From assembly GCF_001885735.1 (NCBI RefSeq), contig NZ_JXKG01000005.1, positions 77,743 through 141,742 on the forward strand: 64,000 nt of DNA, read 5' to 3'. Made by a program: the position numbers and the translations under genes. This document shows positions 26,646 to 35,905 of the stretch, piece by piece; the first letter of the stretch is position 1, and each line of letters starts with the position of its first letter. The DNA is from Enterococcus canintestini. Its GTDB lineage: Bacteria > Bacillota > Bacilli > Lactobacillales > Enterococcaceae. A model generated the notes under the pieces. It saw nothing but the letters and a program-made list of their open reading frames with translations, had not been told where the DNA came from and searched no databases.

Positions 26646-29600
26646 ATGAAAAAGAACATTATTAATTTACGGAAAGTTTTTATTCTACTGGCAACAGTAA
26701 TAATGCTTGCACCTATCTTTTTCATGACTGCTGTCAAAGTCAGCTATGCCCAAGAGACAACGGTAAAAAGTGAAGAGACAAAAGATAATTTGTCTAACAC
26801 GACACTGGAAACAACTCAGAAAACAGAACAACCACCTAAGCTGACAGAAAGTGCTACTTCTAGTGATATGGCAGAAAAAGAGGCAACGGAGGTAAGTGAA
26901 GAAGCGACCAAAACCACTGAAGAAACAGCGACAAAAAGCAGTGATACTACTAAAACAAAAACTTCCGCTGAATTAGCTCCTGACGTATTGGAGAAACTAA
27001 AAGCGTATTTGCCAACTGCAGAAATTCGCTATCAAGATGGCACGTTAACGATTCAATTGGCCAGTGGAGAGCAATCAGATTATGCCAAATCACTGATTCA
27101 GCAATTAGCGATTCAAGTTCCTGTGGAAATTACGGCAAAGCTAGCGACTACGGGCAATCAATCAGATGCTTATAAAGCAGGCTATCAATTTTTCAACGAT
27201 GATATGACTGCGCAGGCTGATAAAAACATCATTATTCCGCTTGTTGCAAAAATTTTTACGGGGAATTTGCCTTTAGTTGCAAAGTTAATGGATAGAGCAA
27301 AAATTAATAGTGTTACAGATGTCCAAGATATTATTGATGGAATGAAAAATGCTTATAATCGAGTTCAATACCCGAGCATTTTGCGTCCAGATCAAGTCTA
27401 TTGGCGAAAAAGTACGCAAAAATATGTTTTTTCTGACTGGTTTAAGATCGATTCTGACTATCAATTAATAGGTAATATTTGGAATGATGATTTTCGCAAC
27501 GGTTACTTGGCTGCGATGGTGGATTTTAAAACGGAAATGAATAAATTTTTGCAACATATCACCACCCAAGCCCAAATCGATCAAGATTTAGTCGCTAATA
27601 ATGCAACATATCGGCCACCTTCAACCGATAGTTCAGGTTTTGGTGGAAATATTGCCAATCTTATTAAGGCGTTAACAGAATTGTGGACAAACTATAATGA
27701 AGCGCCACTAGATAAAAATGGGACACAAGTTTTTGTGTACACCCCAACACCAGGCATTAATGCTGATACCCAAGATGCCGTTTCTAAAACGGTTAGAAGT
27801 TTACTGGTGATGATTGGTTTAATTATCCCAACGGTGCAAAACAAATTAATTAAACAAGTTTTAGAAGACCCAAGAGCTATTGGGGGTGAAGCAGGTGTTT
27901 TCTTAGGGGATAACGATACATTAGCTGGTGCGATGGTAATTGGGGGTAAATCCCTTTCAGATATTTTAGGTTATATGGGTTTTGCCGATGCAATTAATAG
28001 TACTGTCGCAAATACAATTTATCTAGGAATAAGAGATGCAATTAAAAGTGCTTTAGTAAATGCTTTGTTAGAAGGTGAAAAAGAAAATATTAAAAATCTG
28101 ATTTCCGGAACCAAGTTTACTAATAAGGGCTGGCAGTTAGATCAAACGCGAAAAAAAGGGGAAACGCTCGCCCTTGCTAAAGATGTGGGGTTCTCCTTAA
28201 CGAATACTTACGTGAAAGAACTGCGCAATATTGCGATTCAAAGTGCCATAAAAAAACAAAAAATGAGTAATACGGATCTTTTTACTTATTTGAATACGAA
28301 TGTTACCGCCTTTAAAACAGAGGCAGCGGGTAAAAACCGGATTATGTCAGACGGTGGGAAAGCAGCGCGGGAACTCTTATATGTCATTTATGAAGGCGAA
28401 TATGAAGCAATCACAAAAGCCATAACAGATTATAAGGCAAGGCCTGCAGAAGATCCTGAAGCATTAGCAGCTAGCCAAAAATTTTATCTGACACTGCCTT
28501 TTTCAGATGAAAAAATTGAAGTTATCGACTATCAAATCATCAGAAAATGGCTCTTTGAAGCAGGACTTGCCCGGGTAAAAGAAGGCATTGTGGCAGCAGA
28601 TTTGAAATCGCATCAACAGTTGGACGCAAATGTGACTAAACTGGATCAAACGCCAGCTGATAAACTATTAACTGTCGCAGACAAACAAGTATTTGATCAA
28701 AATACACTTTACGACTGGTCAGAGGCTCAAAAATTTACCAATAACGCTCTAACTCCTTTAAGACCGACATTAGTTGAAATTGTCAAAGACGCTTATCAAT
28801 ATGGCTATAACAGTGAAACTGTAAAGGTGAATAAATCATTTGAAGCTGGAGAAGTTTCTTTTCAAAAACAAAGTCAAGCAATGATAACAGAAGAATATCT
28901 TACAAACGGGCCATTAGCTATTGATTTAAACAACGATTTTGAAGTAGACGGTTTTAAATATAATCAAAAATCTGATCAAAGTGGTCGGATCATAAAAGGA
29001 CAAAATCAAGATGAATTTTTACAAGGGACAATTGATGGAAAAGTAGTGCCGTTAAGTGGCGTGTCCTACGTCGATGGCGTGAAAAAAGCTGCAAAAGAAC
29101 AAACGGTCACAATAAAATTTCAAGTTACAGGTGTGGCAGGTCAAGAAGATGAATTTCAAACAGAAGCTGATGCTGGGAAAATCATTGATAAAAGTGAAGT
29201 TGGTGGAAAATATGTGGCTACTTTAGTTCCGTTTACTCGTTTTGTAACACTAGCACAAAATAAAATTAGTGTAGCATATCCACAAATTGACGGTTGGGAA
29301 GTAGCACTTAAAGCAGCTGATAAGCGGTTTGAAACTGCGTTAAATGATCAAACAGTCATAAAAAATCCTACTGGAGAATTTGATCCCTACGACAAAGTTG
29401 GCGGTAATAGTGTTGGCTATAAATTACAAAATATTTTGAAAGAACAGCCGACCGTTGCTTATTCCAAACTGATTACTCCGGTCATTAGTACTTTGAATTT
29501 AACGGGAAACGATGATAAAGGCTATGTCGTCTCAGGGCAAGTAACGACTCATGAACGAACTGTGATTAACTTTAAACGCACGTCTACAGGTGATGCAATC

Positions 29601-30548
29601 GCACAAGTTACGCCAGATGCAAGTGGACAATTCTCGATGCAGTTGACAAAAGATCAAGTAGAAACAGTCGGGGACAAGAAACAGATTCTTGCGATTGCTA
29701 CTTTTGAAAACAAATACGGAACACTTACAAAAAGCGCTGAAAAACAAGCGGAGCTCGCGACAAAAATAGCGGTTCAAATGGGCTTTAATCCAGAACTGAC
29801 AGATAAAAAAATCAACCGGTCAACAACTACACTAGGCTTTTTACCAAAGATTGATTTTTATCATAAAGTCGATAGCCAAGGCGAAAGTCACCCACTGACG
29901 TTCTATGTTCGTAACCTGCAAACTGGTGTACAAAACAGATTCGATGCAAAAGAAGGATTGACGCAACTGATGCTTCCTTTAATAGTGGATGGTAAACCAT
30001 TTGTCACTGAAGGTGATAATACCCTTGTAATTGAAGCTTTCGCAGAGATAGATAAACAAAATGTACTCGTTTCGGATGAACCATTAATCATTCAAGTTAC
30101 TTACGTAAATGAAAGTTTAACATTTGATGTAACAACAACCGATGATGCTAACACTTTAAAATGGACCAAGCGTGTTATTGCATTGCCGGGAACCATTTTT
30201 AAACGCGATGCAGGAAATAAATTGAAAATTAAAGTAGCGGATAAACGGCTACCAGAAAAACAAAATAAATGGGCGCTCTATGCGACTGCTAATCCAGTTA
30301 ATAATCTGGAGCTAACCTTTAATGGCCAGAAGCTTTCTAGTGCAAGCACGTTAATCTTAACAGGAACAGACAGTCAAAATGAACAAGAAATTGAAAAAAA
30401 TACAATCATTACCAAAAAGACTTTTGCTGAAGACGAAGGCATCTTATTAACAAGTGAAAAAGGAATTGCAATCGGGAATTATGCAAGCAAAAATGACACT
30501 GCCCCGACAGTGAACTGGGCGCTGGTCAATACATTTACAGCGGAATAG
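26646..30548 (+). CDS. Very large WxL-type surface protein (1300 aa)
   Basis: An N-terminal signal peptide (to about residue 36, VSYAQE) is followed by a Thr/Ser/Glu-rich stretch to about 110 and a large region I do not recognise. The C-terminal 90 residues contain NKWALYATAN and end TVNWALVNTFTAE. These are the two W-x-L motifs of a WxL domain, which binds peptidoglycan without covalent linkage. No LPxTG signal or membrane anchor is present. The ATG at 26646 is chosen because GGGGGG ends 6 bases before it; the ATG at 26640 touches it. Middle segments (about 950-1060) read like beta-sandwich repeats. It heads an operon with four further surface genes. Adhesion is a guess. Confidence 0.75.
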   Translation: MKKNIINLRKVFILLATVIMLAPIFFMTAVKVSYAQETTVKSEETKDNLSNTTLETTQKTEQPPKLTESATSSDMAEKEATEVSEEATKTTEETATKSSDTTKTKTSAELAPDVLEKLKAYLPTAEIRYQDGTLTIQLASGEQSDYAKSLIQQLAIQVPVEITAKLATTGNQSDAYKAGYQFFNDDMTAQADKNIIIPLVAKIFTGNLPLVAKLMDRAKINSVTDVQDIIDGMKNAYNRVQYPSILRPDQVYWRKSTQKYVFSDWFKIDSDYQLIGNIWNDDFRNGYLAAMVDFKTEMNKFLQHITTQAQIDQDLVANNATYRPPSTDSSGFGGNIANLIKALTELWTNYNEAPLDKNGTQVFVYTPTPGINADTQDAVSKTVRSLLVMIGLIIPTVQNKLIKQVLEDPRAIGGEAGVFLGDNDTLAGAMVIGGKSLSDILGYMGFADAINSTVANTIYLGIRDAIKSALVNALLEGEKENIKNLISGTKFTNKGWQLDQTRKKGETLALAKDVGFSLTNTYVKELRNIAIQSAIKKQKMSNTDLFTYLNTNVTAFKTEAAGKNRIMSDGGKAARELLYVIYEGEYEAITKAITDYKARPAEDPEALAASQKFYLTLPFSDEKIEVIDYQIIRKWLFEAGLARVKEGIVAADLKSHQQLDANVTKLDQTPADKLLTVADKQVFDQNTLYDWSEAQKFTNNALTPLRPTLVEIVKDAYQYGYNSETVKVNKSFEAGEVSFQKQSQAMITEEYLTNGPLAIDLNNDFEVDGFKYNQKSDQSGRIIKGQNQDEFLQGTIDGKVVPLSGVSYVDGVKKAAKEQTVTIKFQVTGVAGQEDEFQTEADAGKIIDKSEVGGKYVATLVPFTRFVTLAQNKISVAYPQIDGWEVALKAADKRFETALNDQTVIKNPTGEFDPYDKVGGNSVGYKLQNILKEQPTVAYSKLITPVISTLNLTGNDDKGYVVSGQVTTHERTVINFKRTSTGDAIAQVTPDASGQFSMQLTKDQVETVGDKKQILAIATFENKYGTLTKSAEKQAELATKIAVQMGFNPELTDKKINRSTTTLGFLPKIDFYHKVDSQGESHPLTFYVRNLQTGVQNRFDAKEGLTQLMLPLIVDGKPFVTEGDNTLVIEAFAEIDKQNVLVSDEPLIIQVTYVNESLTFDVTTTDDANTLKWTKRVIALPGTIFKRDAGNKLKIKVADKRLPEKQNKWALYATANPVNNLELTFNGQKLSSASTLILTGTDSQNEQEIEKNTIITKKTFAEDEGILLTSEKGIAIGNYASKNDTAPTVNWALVNTFTAE

Positions 30549-30559
30549 AGGTGAAAAAA

Positions 30560-30934
30560 ATGAAAGGGAAAGTACTTATCCTGCTAGGGTTTTCGTTTTT
30601 GTTCTTGTCACTTGGCGTGTTAGAAGGGAATGCACAAGTAAACCAACAAGTACAAAAAAATGTTCCGATTGTGCTAACCGATGATAAAAGCGAGGATCTT
30701 AGTACAAATGGTTCGCCTCACAATGATTACGATCATGATCCAAAAGAAAGAGGCGATCCCAAAGAGTCTACGCTGCTAACAGAAATTAGAAAAAAAGTGG
30801 GGATAAAATATACGCGTTATCCTCAAACCAACGAAATACACAGCTTTTTAATTTCGTTTGTTGGGACGTGGGTGCTTTTGATTGCTTTTTATCTATTTTT
30901 TAAACGCAGGAAGGATGTGGAAGATGAGAATTAA
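30560..30934 (+). CDS. Small cell-wall protein with degenerate sortase signal (YPQTNE)
   Basis: This 124-aa protein has a signal peptide (to about residue 24, EGNAQ), a short acidic body and a C-terminal YPQTNE. About 19 hydrophobic residues and FKRRKDVEDEN follow. The order is that of a sortase signal, but the leading Leu of LPxTG is Tyr and Gly is Asn. In WxL (csc) clusters a small LPxTG protein is normal, and this is its counterpart. It may be a poor sortase substrate or simply membrane-anchored. ATG at 30560 has AGGTG upstream. It overlaps the next gene by 11 bp. Confidence 0.7.
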   Translation: MKGKVLILLGFSFLFLSLGVLEGNAQVNQQVQKNVPIVLTDDKSEDLSTNGSPHNDYDHDPKERGDPKESTLLTEIRKKVGIKYTRYPQTNEIHSFLISFVGTWVLLIAFYLFFKRRKDVEDEN

Positions 30935-31490
30935 ACATTTTCTTTTAACACTCCTGCTAGGTGCTACTTGTCTGTTAGTACCACTAGTAACAGAGGCGGC
31001 AAGTGAAAGCACGCCCATTCAAGTAGAAATAAAAGCAAATAATTTAAGGTTAGGCAAAATACAGGCACCAGCTTTTGGTGAGCATTCTATTTCCAAAAAA
31101 TACAAACAATATCAAGCTACTAAAGACCTACTTATTCAAATTGTGGATGAAAGAAAAACGCCAAAAAAATCTTGGCAAATTTACTATCAGTTAAGTGACT
31201 TTTATAACCAAGGCGCAAATAGTTTTGCAGCTGAACTGACGTTAGGAAAAGGTACATTACAAAGTCTAACTAAAGAGCAGCTGGCAACAATTCATCCTCT
31301 GCATATTAAAACAGGAGCGACTAAAACGAGTCTGGTTGCCTTTAATAGTACGTCAAAAAAAGCAACCACGCGCTATGAAATAACGATTCCTAAAAAAGCT
31401 ATTTACTTAACTATCCCAGCAAATATTAAAGCTGGAACATATCAAGCAACACAAACGATTACTTTACAAGATGTACCACAACAAAAATAA
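30924..31490 (+). CDS. WxL-like surface protein lacking the second tryptophan
   Basis: The 188-aa protein has a signal peptide (cleaved near TEAAS, about residue 24) and a WxL-like body. The first motif is SWQIYYQLSDF. The second, normally Y-x-A-x-x-x-W-x-L, reads YQATQTITLQDVPQQ, with Ile in place of Trp. DNA at that point is ACG ATT ACT TTA, so this is not a one-base change from Trp. AGGAAGG lies 9 bases before the ATG at 30924. It is translationally coupled to its neighbour. It may keep the fold but bind differently. Confidence 0.65.
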   Translation: MRIKHFLLTLLLGATCLLVPLVTEAASESTPIQVEIKANNLRLGKIQAPAFGEHSISKKYKQYQATKDLLIQIVDERKTPKKSWQIYYQLSDFYNQGANSFAAELTLGKGTLQSLTKEQLATIHPLHIKTGATKTSLVAFNSTSKKATTRYEITIPKKAIYLTIPANIKAGTYQATQTITLQDVPQQK

Positions 31491-31512
31491 CAATTATTTG
31501 GAGGAAACAACC

Positions 31513-32121
31513 ATGAAAACAATTAAAATTATTACACTTAGCGCCGTAACCATTCTTGCTACTATTGCTGTTGCATTACCTGCACATGCAGACGAAATTA
31601 CAAATAGTAAAAAAGCAACACCAACAGAAGTGCAAATTACAGATGCGACAGATCCTAAAGATCCTCTAGATCCAGAAGATCCCGAGAAGCCAGTTGATCC
31701 AAACCAGTCTCACTTAGTATTAAATAAAGTACCTTCAGCTTACAAATTTACTTCTACAGTTTCAAATGAAAAATATAGCATTACGGATGGTCAAATTGAT
31801 GATGGGGTAATTGAAGTGTTTAATGACCGCACAAATCGCGAATGGTCTGTTAAAGCGAGCGTAGCTGAAAATAAATTATCATTAAATACGAATACATTTG
31901 CTGTAAGTAGTTTTAAATTAAATGATGAAGAAATTGTCGGCACTGGTGCCACAGGAGTAGTCTTCAATTCAGCAGATACTGATGGTATTGCTGGTACGAA
32001 AACAAAAACTGTAGACAATATATCTATTAGTTTCACAGATCCAAACGGTGTTTTAAAAGATGGCGATACAATTAATGGACTTATTAACTATCAATTATTT
32101 AATACAGTGAGTCCTAACTAA
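31513..32121 (+). CDS. WxL-domain surface protein with Tyr in the second motif
   Basis: The 202-aa protein has a signal peptide (ALPAHADE, about residue 26) and an acidic proline-rich spacer (DPKDPLDPEDPEKPVDPNQ), typical between signal and WxL domain. LVLNKVPSAYKFTSTV opens the domain. The first motif is REWSVKASV; the second is INYQLFNTVSPN, with Tyr where Trp is usual. GGAGG precedes the ATG at 31513. It probably binds peptidoglycan as part of a complex with the DUF916 protein encoded 32 bp downstream. Confidence 0.8.
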   Translation: MKTIKIITLSAVTILATIAVALPAHADEITNSKKATPTEVQITDATDPKDPLDPEDPEKPVDPNQSHLVLNKVPSAYKFTSTVSNEKYSITDGQIDDGVIEVFNDRTNREWSVKASVAENKLSLNTNTFAVSSFKLNDEEIVGTGATGVVFNSADTDGIAGTKTKTVDNISISFTDPNGVLKDGDTINGLINYQLFNTVSPN

Positions 32122-32153
32122 CATAGCAAAATATTAACATGGGGGAATAAGAG

Positions 32154-33179
32154 ATGAAACGGATTAGTTATTTGTTAAGTGTAGTACTGGTGATTCTAAG
32201 CGGCTTTATTTTTAAAGAAGATGCCTGGGCAGCAGCAGGAAATGTTGGGTTTAATATTGAGGCGGTGCTACCGGAAAATCAAGTGGACAAAACGCAAAGC
32301 TATTTTGATTTAAGGGTAAAACCTGCTACCAGCCAAAAGATCCAAGTTGCTGTCAACAACACTTCCGCTGTAGAAAGTGAGTATGCCGTTCATGTGAATC
32401 AAGCTTATACAAATACCAATGGTTTCATTGATTATGCCCAAACAGATGCGCCACTAGATTCTTCTGTACCGTTTCTTTTAAAAGATGTTATCGAGTATCC
32501 AGCTAAAATAAAAGTGGCCGCTAAAAAAACAGAGTTTCTCACTTTAACGTTGAACATCCCAAAGGAAAGTTTTAAAGGACAAGTTTTAGGTGGTATTCAA
32601 GTAACAAAACTAACTGATGAAAAAGAAGATGCCATTACCAACCAATACAGTTATGTTATTGGGCTTAATTTGACAGAATCAGATGCACCAGTTAAACGCA
32701 ATTTGGAATTAGTATCAGTTAAGCCTGCCGTCTCATTTGAAAAAACTAGCGTTGTCGCCAAATTAAAAAATCCTGTTGCAGAAGCGATGGGACATTTGAA
32801 ATACGTGGGCACTGTCGTTGCAAAGAAAGATAATCAGACAGTCAAAAAAATTAACTACGATAATGAGATGTCGATTGCACCAAACTCTGTTTACGATTTT
32901 GCGATTGATTGGGATAATGAGCCACTAGTAGCAGGAGAGTATACACTACATTTAACCGTCTCGGATGCTTTAAAAAATAGTTGGCAATTTGATCAAGATT
33001 TTACGATTACCAAACAGGAAGCTAGTGCCATCAATCAAGCCACCATCAATCGTACAAATCAAAATAAATTACCTTTGTGGGTATTTATTATCATTGGTAT
33101 CTTACTAGCGTTGCTGTTGTTTTTCATTATTCTTTTAATAATGAAACGAAAAAAAGAGCAACAGATGATTTCCAATTGA
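32154..33179 (+). CDS. DUF916/DUF3324 protein (WxL-interacting protein)
   Basis: The 341-aa protein has a signal peptide (to about residue 26, AWAAAGN) and a DUF916 domain opening FNIEAVLPENQVDKTQSYFDLRVKPA. The ESFKGQVLGGIQV segment and a DUF3324 half (NLELVSVKPAVSFEKTSVVAKLKNPV, IAPNSVYDFAIDWDN, AGEYTLHL) follow. A C-terminal membrane span (about 305-328) and KRKKEQQ close it. This family binds WxL proteins and peptidoglycan and anchors the complex to the membrane. It ends the first WxL operon and a strong terminator follows. Confidence 0.92.
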   Translation: MKRISYLLSVVLVILSGFIFKEDAWAAAGNVGFNIEAVLPENQVDKTQSYFDLRVKPATSQKIQVAVNNTSAVESEYAVHVNQAYTNTNGFIDYAQTDAPLDSSVPFLLKDVIEYPAKIKVAAKKTEFLTLTLNIPKESFKGQVLGGIQVTKLTDEKEDAITNQYSYVIGLNLTESDAPVKRNLELVSVKPAVSFEKTSVVAKLKNPVAEAMGHLKYVGTVVAKKDNQTVKKINYDNEMSIAPNSVYDFAIDWDNEPLVAGEYTLHLTVSDALKNSWQFDQDFTITKQEASAINQATINRTNQNKLPLWVFIIIGILLALLLFFIILLIMKRKKEQQMISN

Positions 33180-33201
33180 TTTTCTTAAATTGTTCCCCAA
33201 A

Positions 33202-33242
33202 TAAAGAGAGCGCTCATCCCCCGAGCACTCTCTTTATTTTTT
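33202..33242. terminator. Bidirectional terminator between convergent genes
   Basis: TAAAGAGAGCGCTC pairs with GAGCACTCTCTTTA (one mismatch) around a C-rich loop. T follows on one side and A precedes on the other, so it serves the DUF916 gene (plus) and the Mga-like gene (minus). Confidence 0.85.
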
Positions 33243-33248
33243 ACACGA

Positions 33249-34718
33249 TTAAACGCCATTTTTTTGCATAAAATAATGCATTAACACTTGGTAAAGATGG
33301 GGGAAATTTTTGTTGCCAGTGCCGTGGGTCCAGTAATAAACGGGTGCTTTGGTTGGAAGGGTTGTGAGAGTTGAAATCACCAAATCGTACTCTTCTTCCT
33401 GTTGATAAAGAAAGGTATCCACAAAGCTTAGCTCTCTTAAAAAATTAAGTAAATTAAAATTTAACAGGTAATTTGGTTCGGCCGCAACCGCAACCCGTAA
33501 GCGATTTTGCGCTCTGATCCGTAAAATAAGGGGAAAGAGGATCTGACGAATCACTTTTGCTAGTGGCAAAATAGCGTTTTTGAAATACTGAAATTCAGGT
33601 AAATTCGTTTGTTCTTTCAAAAAGAGATAAAGTTTATTTTGCAGTTCTATTTCAATTTCAGTGTGTTGACTACTAGGGATAATAAAACTGACAAAATTCG
33701 GAAATGGACCATCAAAAATATAAAAAGCCAGTAGACTATTGTACAAATTCGCTAACAATAAATTTTTTATCTCAGGCGATAAACGGAGCTGTAGCGAATC
33801 AGTAATAAAAGCAACAATGCGATCGCCAAATTGCCAAACGGGGTTACTTACCGCTTGAAAAGCAGCTAAACTTTTTGTGATATTAGGATCTTTGGGATCT
33901 TCATAAAAAGGGAAAAAATTGCAAATAAAATAAATAAAGCGGGCTTCATTTTGCCCATTTTTTTGATCCAAGTCAAAAGTATCGCGAAAACGTTGTAAAT
34001 CATAATGGGGATTAATTATAAATAAAAAATCCAGCCGCGCGTTTGGTGTAACAAAACGTTTTTGCTTTATTCTCGTGATTGAAACGGCACTAAAAATCGT
34101 CAACATAATATTGGTGACATAAAGCCCATGTTGGGGGAAAAAGTCGGCAAATTTTTCCACTTGTAAATGGGCCTCTTCTTTTGTCACTGTTAGTGGCCAG
34201 CTTAAGTTATGATGGCACAGATAAATAAAATAATAATAAAAAAGTCTGATTCTATCTTCTGAACCTTCCAAACAAAAATTACGATAGTTTATTTTTAGCT
34301 TGTAACTTTCTAAAAACTGACTAAACTTGCGCATTTTTCGCGATAAGGTGGAGCGGCTGATAAAATTAGTGCGGCAAAAGGCATCTAACCCCAAATCTGG
34401 TGTAATTAATGTTGCCAGTAAAAATTGATAAGGGATACTTTCATTTAAAAGCATTTCTAAATATTGATCTGGCGTAATCTGAATAGCAGATGTTAAGACA
34501 CCAACATTTGGTTTCAAAAAAGATTGTGTTAAAACATTGGCATGAGATAAATCTGTTTCAATTTCTATCAGGCCTTTTGCTAACTGACTATAGCGTAATT
34601 GTGTTTCTGCCCCGATTTCTTGATACGTGTATTGCCCTGGTGGCCGCTGTAACAAACTACGGAAAATCTTCAATTTAATTAAAGTGCTGTTGTCAAAAAG
34701 CAGTTCTTCAAAAACCAT
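33249..34718 (-). CDS. Mga-family transcriptional regulator 2
   Basis: The 489-aa protein has N-terminal helix-turn-helix regions (YTYQEIGAETQLRYSQLAKGLIEIE; LDAFCRTNFISRSTLSRKMRKFSQFLESYKLKIN). A helical middle and an EIIB-like C-terminal part (RLRVAVAAEPNYLLNFNLLNFLRELS) follow. It has the layout of regulator 1 (23276-24793) but is clearly diverged from it. It sits 1 bp after the DUF916 gene at 34720-35658 on the same strand; AGGAGGCG before its ATG lies in the end of that gene. It probably controls one or both flanking WxL operons. Confidence 0.78.
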   Translation of the reverse strand: MVFEELLFDNSTLIKLKIFRSLLQRPPGQYTYQEIGAETQLRYSQLAKGLIEIETDLSHANVLTQSFLKPNVGVLTSAIQITPDQYLEMLLNESIPYQFLLATLITPDLGLDAFCRTNFISRSTLSRKMRKFSQFLESYKLKINYRNFCLEGSEDRIRLFYYYFIYLCHHNLSWPLTVTKEEAHLQVEKFADFFPQHGLYVTNIMLTIFSAVSITRIKQKRFVTPNARLDFLFIINPHYDLQRFRDTFDLDQKNGQNEARFIYFICNFFPFYEDPKDPNITKSLAAFQAVSNPVWQFGDRIVAFITDSLQLRLSPEIKNLLLANLYNSLLAFYIFDGPFPNFVSFIIPSSQHTEIEIELQNKLYLFLKEQTNLPEFQYFKNAILPLAKVIRQILFPLILRIRAQNRLRVAVAAEPNYLLNFNLLNFLRELSFVDTFLYQQEEEYDLVISTLTTLPTKAPVYYWTHGTGNKNFPHLYQVLMHYFMQKNGV

Positions 34719-34719
34719 T

Positions 34720-35658
34720 TTACGCCTCCTTTTTCTGACGTTGCCAAAAGAAAATAAAAATGCTGCCGCCTATTAATAAACCTACTAATAGTAAACTTGC
34801 AATAAGTATTGGGGTAACTTTACTTTTTAAGTGGAGCTGGCCATCTTGTTCTACTAAGCGGAAATTTTTTTGATAGTGAGTTTCACTAGTCGCAACATTT
34901 AACTTTAATTGATAATCTCCTGCCTGTAATTTAGTAAAAGGCAAGATTAGGGTCGCTTTACTATAAGGAACCAGACTTAGTTTTTGACTGAATTGATCAC
35001 TCATTTTCCCTGACAAAGTGCCACTAAATGCAACTTGGGATAAATCGCCAGCTGAATTATTCTTTACATCAATATAAAGTTGTTCGTCTTTAATTCTTAA
35101 ATTCGTAAATGTCAGTTGTGCTTTTGCTTTTGCTGTTTCTTCGCGGACTTTTAAACCAATTTGATAGACAAATTGATTCTTTATCCCGTCAGTTTCTGCT
35201 TTTTTTGTGGTGTCTTGGATAACAAATGCGCCAATTAATACCCCTGAAAATGCTTCTTTAGGGAGTGTGAGTTGATAAGTAATAATTTTTGTCTCATTTG
35301 GCTCCAAGCGCACCTCTTCTTTGCCGGTCAAAAGATCAGGCAAGTTTGGCCCAGATAGCTTGTTTGCGGTTTTGTTTTGATAGTCCAATTGACCATAAAG
35401 GTTGGTGTGGGCAGGATTTAACGCGATATGTAAGGTTTTAACTTGATCGCTCTGATTACGTACTTGCAGGTTTAATGGATAAGTTTTCCCCGGTGCCACA
35501 AGAATATCAAAATAGCTGGCATCCCCCACTTGATTGTCAGGTAAAATTGGCGCCACACTAAAATCGGCCCCTGTTGCATAAGTGATAGGGCTAAAACTTC
35601 CAAGCGTTATTCCAAGCGTTAAAAGTAACAAACTCAGATACAAAAATATTTTTTTCAC
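34720..35658 (-). CDS. DUF916/DUF3324 protein coupled to the Mga-like regulator
   Basis: The 312-aa protein starts with a signal peptide (about residue 28, ITYATGADF). DUF916 follows (FSVAPILPDNQVGDASYFDILVAPGKTYPLNLQVRNQSD; KEAFSGVLIGAFVIQDT), then DUF3324, a C-terminal span (about 285-306) and WQRQKKEA. The start is a GTG at 35658 with GAGGAGG upstream; upstream in-frame codons lack a site. It is the only DUF916 gene here on the minus strand and shares an operon with the regulator rather than a WxL gene. This could make it a surface input to the regulator, but that is speculation. Confidence 0.88.
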   Translation of the reverse strand: MKKIFLYLSLLLLTLGITLGSFSPITYATGADFSVAPILPDNQVGDASYFDILVAPGKTYPLNLQVRNQSDQVKTLHIALNPAHTNLYGQLDYQNKTANKLSGPNLPDLLTGKEEVRLEPNETKIITYQLTLPKEAFSGVLIGAFVIQDTTKKAETDGIKNQFVYQIGLKVREETAKAKAQLTFTNLRIKDEQLYIDVKNNSAGDLSQVAFSGTLSGKMSDQFSQKLSLVPYSKATLILPFTKLQAGDYQLKLNVATSETHYQKNFRLVEQDGQLHLKSKVTPILIASLLLVGLLIGGSIFIFFWQRQKKEA

Positions 35659-35905
35659 AGTGGCCCTCCTCTTTTGTTTAACTGCGTTTATTATCTTCTT
35701 AGTAATAGCAGTTCCCCAATAGTATAACAATAATTTTTTTTAAGACCATCTTTTTGCAAAAAAGTGAAATCCAAATTGAAAAAATTGCACAGCCCATGGC
35801 AGACGTAGCATAAATCGTTTTCTTTCGTTTAATGTACATTTTATAAATTGATTAATCATTTAAAATCAATATAATTTGAAATGCAGTAAGGGCGAGGTGA
35901 AGACT

